64,000 nucleotides of DNA. Source: Geobacteraceae bacterium. GTDB taxonomy: Bacteria > Desulfobacterota > Desulfuromonadia > Geobacterales > Geobacteraceae. The notes below the pieces were generated by a model that saw only the letters and a list, made by a program, of their open reading frames with translations, searched no databases and was not told the origin of the DNA. A program made the translations under genes and the position numbers. The stretch is from positions 124,001 to 188,000 of the forward strand of contig WSYB01000006.1 in NCBI GenBank assembly GCA_009773645.1, given 5' to 3'. Of the stretch, positions 58,850 through 64,000 are shown in pieces; the first letter of the stretch is position 1, and each line of letters opens with the position of its first letter.

Positions 58850-59668
58850 ATGAAAAGCGCCATTGCACAAGCCATCAACCTTGGGACGGAGCCGGTGGCC
58901 CTGCTCCTGACCGACGAGAAGCCCAACGGGGCGGTCCAGTTCGAGCCGGGGAAATGGGGCTGCGTCATGAGCATGTTCGGCGCGGCGGCGACCAAGGGGA
59001 AGACGGCCGTGTTCGACCGGGAAACCTACGGCTGCTTCGGCGGCGGCATCGGGCTCGGCTTCGGTAACACCTACAAGAGCTTCCCGGGGGGCATCGAGGG
59101 GTTCTGCCGGTTTCTCGCCGACGGCAACGAGGGGTGGGAACAGGGGAGAAAGATCGGCGAAGGAATGAAGGCGGCCGGCGCCCGGCCTGAGTTCGTGCAT
59201 CACTTCCTCCACGGCGAGCGGTACAAGAAGAACCCCGAGCTGGTCATGGACTTCATTGCCGCGCTCCCGATAACCGAGATCCCGACCAGGTACGCGGCGT
59301 TCGTTCCCTTAAGCGACATCGACCCGGCCAAGGGTGAGCCGGAGTCGGTCACCTTCGTCGTAACTCCCGACCAGCTTTCGGCCCTCGTGGTTTTTGCCAG
59401 CTACGACCGGCCCGGCCTCGAAAACGTCTCAACACCGTTCGTGGCAGGCTGCCAGGCTATCGGCATCCTCTCGTACCGGGAGGCCCTCTCTCCCCACCCG
59501 CGTTGCGTCGTGGGGCTCGTTGACCTGTCGGCGCGGCAGTACCTGCGCGGCCAGGCGGGGCGGGACAAGCTGACCTTCACGATGCCGTACAAGCGGTTCC
59601 TGGAGATGGAGGCGAACGTGCCGGGGAGCTTTCTCGAACAGGAGCCGTGGACGTCGCTCAAGGAGTAG
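58850..59668 (+). CDS. DUF169 family protein
   Basis: 272 residues from ATG 58850, preceded by GGGGAGGTGAAGTG; a GTG 3 bases upstream is the alternative. Features of DUF169: LGTEPVALLLTDEKP, WGCVMSMFGAAATKGKTAVFDRETYGCFGGGIGLGFG, and VFASYDRPGLENV...AGCQAIG. The conserved cysteines (C in WGCVMSM, YGCFGGG, AGCQAI) suggest metal or cofactor binding. The function is not established. It overlaps nothing; the GNAT gene follows 44 bases later. Confidence 0.8.
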   Translation: MKSAIAQAINLGTEPVALLLTDEKPNGAVQFEPGKWGCVMSMFGAAATKGKTAVFDRETYGCFGGGIGLGFGNTYKSFPGGIEGFCRFLADGNEGWEQGRKIGEGMKAAGARPEFVHHFLHGERYKKNPELVMDFIAALPITEIPTRYAAFVPLSDIDPAKGEPESVTFVVTPDQLSALVVFASYDRPGLENVSTPFVAGCQAIGILSYREALSPHPRCVVGLVDLSARQYLRGQAGRDKLTFTMPYKRFLEMEANVPGSFLEQEPWTSLKE

Positions 59669-59712
59669 GAGAGGCCCGGCCCCGTGAGGCGGCGCAGCTC
59701 CGGGAATTCATC

Positions 59713-60234
59713 ATGAAAATACAGAAAGTGACGATCGAGAACCGCGCCAAGGTCTACGCGCTGTTGCAGCGCGCCTTTCCGGGAAGCGACTACGAAGCCG
59801 GGCTGGTGCGGAAACTCCACGAGAATGGCAGGCCCATGCACGAATGGGTCTGTATTCATAGCAACAAGGTCATCGCCTACATCGCCTTTTCCAATGCCTA
59901 TCATGGCAGCGACATCTGCGGGCTGCACCTGGCGCCCATGGCCGTGGCACCCGACTTTCAACGGCAGGGGGTGGGCTCGGAGCTGCTCAGGTTCGCCCTG
60001 CGGCAGGAGGCGATCAAGAGCCAGACCCTGTTTGTCCTGGGCGAACCGGGCTATTACAAACGATTTGGTTTTGAACCGTGCCGTGTGCCCATCTGTCCGT
60101 TCGATAAGAACAATGCCCACTTCCTGAGCATGCGCAACACCATCACCACCGGCTTCATTGTGGGCTACGAACCTGAGTTCAAGACTGCCGACGTACCGCC
60201 AGGCCCGCAGGGCAAGAAGCGCCGCACAAGGTGA
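59713..60234 (+). CDS. GNAT family N-acetyltransferase
   Basis: 173 residues from ATG 59713 (MKIQKVTIENRAKVYALLQ). The acetyl-CoA site is LAPMAVAPDFQRQGVGSELLRFAL (the Q-R-Q-G-V-G loop), followed by VLGEPGYYKRFGFEP, as in YhbS-type small acetyltransferases. Basic C-terminal tail (GKKRRTR). Substrate unknown. The longer upstream frame overlaps DUF169 and lacks homology. Confidence 0.85.
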   Translation: MKIQKVTIENRAKVYALLQRAFPGSDYEAGLVRKLHENGRPMHEWVCIHSNKVIAYIAFSNAYHGSDICGLHLAPMAVAPDFQRQGVGSELLRFALRQEAIKSQTLFVLGEPGYYKRFGFEPCRVPICPFDKNNAHFLSMRNTITTGFIVGYEPEFKTADVPPGPQGKKRRTR

Positions 60235-60334
60235 GCATCAGGAAGAAGAACTGATTTTTCAAGACTTGCCCCCAATACCATTCCAGGCTCGGGCGAATGG
60301 AACTCGCTTGACTATTGGAACTCCCAAAAATATC

Positions 60335-60402
60335 TTGCAATTAAAGCGGGTTGCCGGTAAATTGTTCTTGAATGTAGATCATATGTTCTTGAATCAAGAT
60401 CA
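60335..60402 (+). promoter_or_regulatory. Promoter with tandem direct-repeat operator
   Basis: TTGCAA (60335-60340), 17-bp spacer, TAAATT (60358-60363) is a candidate promoter. It is followed at once by two direct repeats, TGTTCTTGAATGTAGATCA (60363-60381) and TGTTCTTGAATCAAGATCA (60384-60402), 17 of 19 bases identical and 21 bp apart, about two helix turns. They cover the expected transcription start and end 16 bases before the winged-helix gene: a typical autorepression layout. Confidence 0.6.
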
Positions 60403-60417
60403 AACTGGGAGTCACCT

Positions 60418-60747
60418 ATGCTGGAACCTCTCCTGGCATCCACCAACTGTGAGCGGGTGTTGATTTTCCTCGCGGCCCGCGACGAGGGTTATCTGCGGGA
60501 AATGGCGGATTTTTTCCAGAGTTCACCGGCTCCACTCCTCAAGCAGCTCGAAAAGCTCGAAGCCGGCGGCGTCCTCTTCAGCCGTCTCGCCGGGCGCACC
60601 CGTCTCTATGGATTCAATCCCCGCTATCCGTTCCTGAAGGAGCTGAAGGCTCTACTCGACAAGGCCCTGTCCTTTTACCCCGAGGATCTCCGTACCGCGC
60701 TCCTCGAGAGCAGACGGAGGCCCAGGCGGAAAGGAAAGCCGCTGTGA
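60418..60747 (+). CDS. Winged-helix regulator paired with an NTase
   Basis: 109 residues. Winged helix-turn-helix over residues 8-70 (VLIFLAARDEGYLREMADFFQSSPAPLLKQLEKLEAGGVLFSRL, then wing GRTRLYGFNPRYPF); basic tail RRRPRRKGK. It resembles small ArsR/MarR-like antitoxin-repressors found with nucleotidyltransferases. GGGAG lies upstream of the ATG. The stop overlaps the GTG of the NTase gene, so the two are translationally coupled. It probably binds the direct repeats at its promoter. Confidence 0.75.
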   Translation: MLEPLLASTNCERVLIFLAARDEGYLREMADFFQSSPAPLLKQLEKLEAGGVLFSRLAGRTRLYGFNPRYPFLKELKALLDKALSFYPEDLRTALLESRRRPRRKGKPL

Positions 60748-61283
60748 AATCCCTGCGGGAAATGTCCATCGGTGAAATCGCTGCCTATGTTGCCGAGCAT
60801 CTGCGCCAGAGCGGTATCAACGTCGTGTTGACCGGCGGCAGTTGCGTCTCGATCTACACCGATAACCGCTACCAGTCCTATGATCTGGATTTCATTGAAG
60901 AGGGAAGTTCCGGGCGGAAGACGATCTCGGGCATCCTTATGAAGCTTGGCTTTCAAGAGAAAGACCGTTACTTCATCCATCCGGACACCCCCTTTTTCGT
61001 TGAGTTCCCGGCCGGGCCGCTGGCGATTGGCGATGAGCCAGTACGTGAAGTTGCCAACCTTGAGTTTGCAACGGGCACATTGCGCCTCCTTTCCCCTACC
61101 GATTGCGTCAAGGATCGGCTTGCCCATTACTATCACTGGAAAGACCGGCAGTGCCTTGATCAGGCGGTGATGGTGGCAGCGGTTTCCCAGGTCGACATGG
61201 AGGAAATCGAGAGGTGGTCACGGCATGAGGGTATGGAAGATGAATTCCAGCGGATTAAGGAAATGTTGCAGGCAAAGACTTGA
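60744..61283 (+). CDS. Nucleotidyltransferase, likely toxin of the pair
   Basis: 179 residues from GTG 60744, overlapping the regulator stop by 4 bases. NTase signature GGS (G31-S33) then SYDLDFIE (D47, D49). C-terminal helical part (SPTDCVKDRLAHYYHWKDRQCLDQA) as in AbiEii/DUF6036-like NTases. The pair recalls type IV or MNT-like toxin-antitoxin modules; it could also be a tRNA-modifying housekeeping enzyme. It is much shorter than the NTase at 24662 and not closely similar to it, so it is an independent module. Confidence 0.7.
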   Translation: MKSLREMSIGEIAAYVAEHLRQSGINVVLTGGSCVSIYTDNRYQSYDLDFIEEGSSGRKTISGILMKLGFQEKDRYFIHPDTPFFVEFPAGPLAIGDEPVREVANLEFATGTLRLLSPTDCVKDRLAHYYHWKDRQCLDQAVMVAAVSQVDMEEIERWSRHEGMEDEFQRIKEMLQAKT

Positions 61284-61468
61284 ATCAGGTGGCGGTAGAG
61301 GTTGAAGGTTAGGTTGAAATTTCATAATTCATTTCAAGACCCTGTTGACCATTCATTCTTTGCTCATTGCATCAGGAAGTGTATGTGCTACATTTCAAGA
61401 TAGGATTGGCAGTATTTCCTGACCTGCCAACAGTACGTACTCTGAGCTGATGAAAGGAGGCACGGATC

Positions 61469-61993
61469 ATGAGGTGTTTCGACGCGGTAGCGAAAACAAC
61501 GGGACGCGGGTTGCTGTTGGGCCTGATCGTCGCCCTGGTTGCCGGATTTCCGGGTGTCACCATGGCACGAGGCGGTGGTGGTAGCGGTGGTGGTAGCGGT
61601 GGTGGTAGCGGTGGTGGTAGCGGCGGTGGCGGCGGTGGTGGCGGCGGACACGGGGGCGGGGAAGGCATTGAGGACCATGGCGGCAGGCGTGGCGGCGACG
61701 GCCGCGGACATCGCGGTGGGAAGCACGGCACCATCGTCAAGGTTATCCCCAAGGGCCATATCGAGCTCGAACACGGGGGCCACCACTTCTTTTTCCATGA
61801 GGGGCGTTTTTTCAGCCGCCATCGCGACGGCTTCATCATTATCAGTGCCCCGATCGGTATCGTCGTGCCGAGCCTGCCCGATTTCGCCCTCAGGATCACT
61901 GTCGGCGGAACGACCTACTACGCCGCCGACGACAACTACTACCAGAGGGTTCCCGACGGGTTCGTGGTCGTAGAATCTCCCTACCACCGTTAA
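61469..61993 (+). CDS. Exported Gly/Ser-repeat protein (DUF6515-like)
   Basis: 174 residues; AAAGGAGG 8 bases before the ATG. Signal peptide to about ARG (residues 1-34). Then GGGS repeats (35-60) coded by perfect 12-bp units GGTGGTGGTAGC (four tandem copies from 61571), a His/Gly/Arg-rich region, and a C-terminal part with RDGFIIISAPIGIVVPSLPDFA and GGTTYYAADDNYYQRVPDGFVVV, a pattern seen in proteins annotated DUF6515. The His-rich stretches (GGHHFFFHEG) may bind metal. Envelope or periplasm. Repeat number is likely to vary. Confidence 0.75.
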   Translation: MRCFDAVAKTTGRGLLLGLIVALVAGFPGVTMARGGGGSGGGSGGGSGGGSGGGGGGGGGHGGGEGIEDHGGRRGGDGRGHRGGKHGTIVKVIPKGHIELEHGGHHFFFHEGRFFSRHRDGFIIISAPIGIVVPSLPDFALRITVGGTTYYAADDNYYQRVPDGFVVVESPYHR

Positions 61994-62127
61994 ACGGGGA
62001 CTCCAAATGAAACTGTCTAGTGCGTTACGGCAACGAACGGGGCAGGGGTGCCCACCGACACGGCATTGACCGGGAAGCTTCCTGTCCCCGGAACTTTCAC
62101 TGAATTTTCGGAGGAGTCAATAAAGTC

Positions 62128-62316
62128 ATGCATGACCTGTTACCGGATGGCGAAGACTTACGACGGGCCGTCAAATGGGTGTCCGGCAACCTACAGGAGA
62201 ACCCCGGCCAGCCGGTCCAGCCGCTTGTCCAGGAAGCTATCTTCAAGTTCGATCTTTCCCCCTTGGATGGCGAGTTCCTGATCCGGTTCTTCAGTGAACG
62301 AAAAGAGGAATCATAA
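62128..62316 (+). CDS. Small conserved-looking protein
   Basis: 62 residues. DLRRAVKWVSGNLQENPGQPVQPLVQEAIFKFDLSPLDGEFLIRFF follows a pattern (AVKWIS...EA...FDLSPLDxEFLLR) that I recall in small Geobacter proteins. GGAGG lies 15 bases upstream. Function unknown; helical, no membrane segment. Confidence 0.65.
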   Translation: MHDLLPDGEDLRRAVKWVSGNLQENPGQPVQPLVQEAIFKFDLSPLDGEFLIRFFSERKEES

Positions 62317-62568
62317 ACTCTTATTCTGGTGAAAGTCCGCATATTGGAAGCCTAACCCTGGCGACTCCCCCTTGTAGTAACTAACTCCTTGACGCTGCTG
62401 CCTTCACGGGTGTATGTAAGTGAGTAGTTTTTTTGCAGTGCACGGGAGGGGTGATGGGATGCCTGAGTGCAGTTTCAGAAAGCCGCTTTGTCAGTGTGGA
62501 AGCTGGTGGGGTGGTTTTTTTGTTAACAGGGAATTAAATATGCTGTCCCCAGAATTCCCAAGGGCAAT
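62317..62568 (+). other. Gap with no recognised gene
   Basis: About 250 bases after the small protein gene. Short open frames exist but look random. I see no hairpin with a T run, no tRNA and no promoter that I would defend. Confidence 0.4.
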
Positions 62569-62847
62569 GTGGCCACGAAAGCTAAATGGAAAGAAAAGCC
62601 AGCATCAGAAACAACCTTAACCATTGAAAGCAACAACACCCGAATGTCAACCAAGCTCCAGTTGAAGACCCATTACGTATATTCTTTTACTGCGGCTCAT
62701 AGCCTGGGGCGCGGAAGAGGCTATGGGCTCTTGGTAATTCGGAGCATGGATTCTGTGAAGACCCAACATGGTAAACGAATTATAACATTCTCGTCCACGC
62801 CTCTAATTATTGGGTGTGGAGGAGGCAAGCTTCTGGAAATACCATAG
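62569..62847 (+). CDS. Doubtful open frame, function unknown
   Basis: 92 codons from GTG 62569, with AAGGG close upstream. Its stop overlaps the GTG of the next frame (TAGTG), which suggests an operon. The sequence (THYVYSFTAAHSLGRGRGYGLL) is not recognised and its composition is not typical, so it may be a remnant. Confidence 0.3.
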   Translation: MATKAKWKEKPASETTLTIESNNTRMSTKLQLKTHYVYSFTAAHSLGRGRGYGLLVIRSMDSVKTQHGKRIITFSSTPLIIGCGGGKLLEIP

Positions 62848-63490
62848 TGCTACATAAAGAATTCACAATCCGAGCTAGGCGTCGAAATGCCTTTGAATTG
62901 ATCCAGATAATTTCGGATTTCTGTGAGAATCCAAAGATTATACCTATCTATGTGTAGAAAGCGCTGAATATCAGCAAGGAATAGATGCGGAAGCCTGCAT
63001 GATTGCTAATACCCAGTCAGTTGTTGCCCCAGCCATTGCTTTTGCTTCTGCTGATGGGACTACCCTTCAGATAACTAATATCGTCCCTGGCAATGTCTCA
63101 CAGATCGGAATTGAAGAATATAACGGCATACTTGGCCAGTTTGCCAAACGCTTCATTCAGTTCTGTAGGGATCGAAAACTTGGGGTGCATTGTGTCCAGA
63201 CCTCGGATGCGCTTACCCTTACATCGGCCATACCTGGTGAGAAGACACGAGGCTTCTTCAATCGCTATCTTGCCCTACATCCGACGAGTTATCATCCTTT
63301 AGATATTGAGAGACTCGACGTGTTCATTTGCGCATCTTACCGGTATTGCCGCAAAACGATAAACGTGGACCGGTTGCGAAGATATTTGATTGAGGTCTTA
63401 AAATGGAAAGAGGATGACGCGAACTGGTGTTGCAATCGTATCAAAACGGGTATGGACATTCTTAAAGTAAACAAGAAGTTCTCGGCGTGA
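62847..63490 (+). pseudogene. Frameshifted gene of unknown function
   Basis: From GTG 62847 the frame reads VLHKEFTIRARRRNAFELIQ and on to PKIIPIYV, then stops at TAG (62956-62958). The sense continues without a break two bases out of register: VESAEYQQGIDAEACMIANT and so on to the stop at 63490. A repeated GT (ATGTGTAG) at the break explains it as a 2-base insertion. The second part alone gives 163 codons from ATG 62999 with the block TRGFFNRYLALHPTSYHPLDIERLDVFICASYRYCRK and KWKEDDANWCCNRIKTGMDIL, which looks conserved although I cannot name the family. If the frameshift is real, the shorter protein may still be made. Confidence 0.55.
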
Positions 63491-63632
63491 ATAATTGGGT
63501 TAAGTAGGGGCACAGATGTCAGGCTTCCAAGATGGTAAGTCGGGCTAAGGGGACATTCTAGTTGATTTGTTGATTTACCTCACTTAACTATTTGATACTA
63601 AGCTACTTGATGTTCCGGAGGAGAGGAGTTGC

Positions 63633-64000
63633 ATGAGCGGGCCAACTGCTGTTGAGCTGATAACGCGCCTGAAACTGGCCCGCCACCCCGAAGGTGGCTG
63701 GTATCGTGAATCCTACCGGGCGGCCGGGATCGTTGCCGGCAATCTCCTCCCGCAACGGTTTGCGGGTGACCGGGCGTTCTGTACCGCAACCTTCTTCCTG
63801 CTGGAACAGGGAGACATCTCGGCGCTGCATCGCATAAAGTCGGACGAGTTGTGGCACTTCTACGCAGGAGCAGCGCTGACCGTGCATGTCATCACGCCCC
63901 ATGGAGACTATTGCCCCCTGAAACTTGGCAGCGACCTCGCCGCCGGAGAGTCTTTCCAGGCAGTAGTCCCCGCGGAGTGCTGGTTTGGCGCTGAATCAGA
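63633..64000 (+). CDS. Cupin (DUF985-type), cut by window end
   Basis: At least 122 residues from ATG 63633, with GGAGGAGAGGAG just upstream; the frame is open to the window edge. Begins MSGPTAVELITRLKLARHPE, then GGWYRESYRA, and contains FCTATFFLLEQGDISALHRIKSDELWHFYAGAALTVHVI, typical of the small DUF985 cupin family. Function of the family is not established. The 3' end is outside the window. Confidence 0.8.
   Translation, partial: MSGPTAVELITRLKLARHPEGGWYRESYRAAGIVAGNLLPQRFAGDRAFCTATFFLLEQGDISALHRIKSDELWHFYAGAALTVHVITPHGDYCPLKLGSDLAAGESFQAVVPAECWFGAES

Noticed and set aside
62420-62620. 66-codon open frame upstream of the doubtful 62569 gene
   Set aside because: No ribosome binding site, random-looking composition, overlaps another frame.

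Overview
The window looks like chromosomal DNA of a Geobacter/Geotalea-type deltaproteobacterium (Desulfuromonadales). The main reason is gene order: recA-pilT-recX-alaS-response regulator/kinase-argB-argD-argF-argG-argH-lysA-dapA-dapB-dapL, which I recall from Geobacter. A CIRCE-controlled hrcA-grpE-dnaK-dnaJ operon, larB/larC and a very large multidomain exported protein also fit. No search was run, so species identity is inference.

Positions 1-3.2 kb are AT-rich. They hold the frameshifted 3' end of a large exported protein, two tandem paralogous lipoproteins with the remnant of a third copy between them, and a small exported protein. A single 16.5 kb gene (3401-19915) encodes a 5504-residue exported protein: an N-terminal HExxH region, an alpha/alpha-toroid-like block, many CARDB/Ig/FN3/FlgD-like/OmpL47-like modules, two beta-propellers, a discoidin-like domain and a C-terminal amidotransferase-like fold. 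At least two domains appear nested inside other domains.

Positions 20.0-25.5 kb are a decaying defence/toxin-antitoxin island on both strands: an AbiE-type pair whose toxin gene is fused to a gutted helicase, a 20-base tRNA 3'-end-like sequence, a broken SEC-C-type gene, a broken HigB/NadS-type pair, and an apparently intact second AbiE-type operon. In the latter, the regulator has a PD-(D/E)XK-like N-terminus and the promoter sits between two palindromes. A third winged-helix/nucleotidyltransferase pair lies at 60.4-61.3 kb.

Positions 25.5-59.7 kb are mostly core metabolism and housekeeping on the + strand: hemW; heat-shock control and chaperones; a phospholipase D-like protein; larB, larC, pgpA, cinA; a PAS-GAF histidine kinase; recA, pilT, recX, alaS and a response regulator/kinase; arginine synthesis (argB, D, F, G, H) interrupted by Nudix and nitrilase-like genes; an LptM-like lipoprotein; and the lysine/diaminopimelate branch (lysA, dapA, dapB, dapL). 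The intergenic gaps are unusually rich in repeats: snap-back arrays of 7-bp units, GTAGGGGCG palindromes, a repeat of about 55 bp after both argF and dapB, and long imperfect palindromes.

Positions 58.8-64 kb hold a DUF169 protein, a GNAT acetyltransferase, the third winged-helix/NTase pair, a Gly/Ser-repeat exported protein, a small conserved-looking protein, a frameshifted gene of unknown function, and the start of a DUF985-type cupin cut off by the window end.
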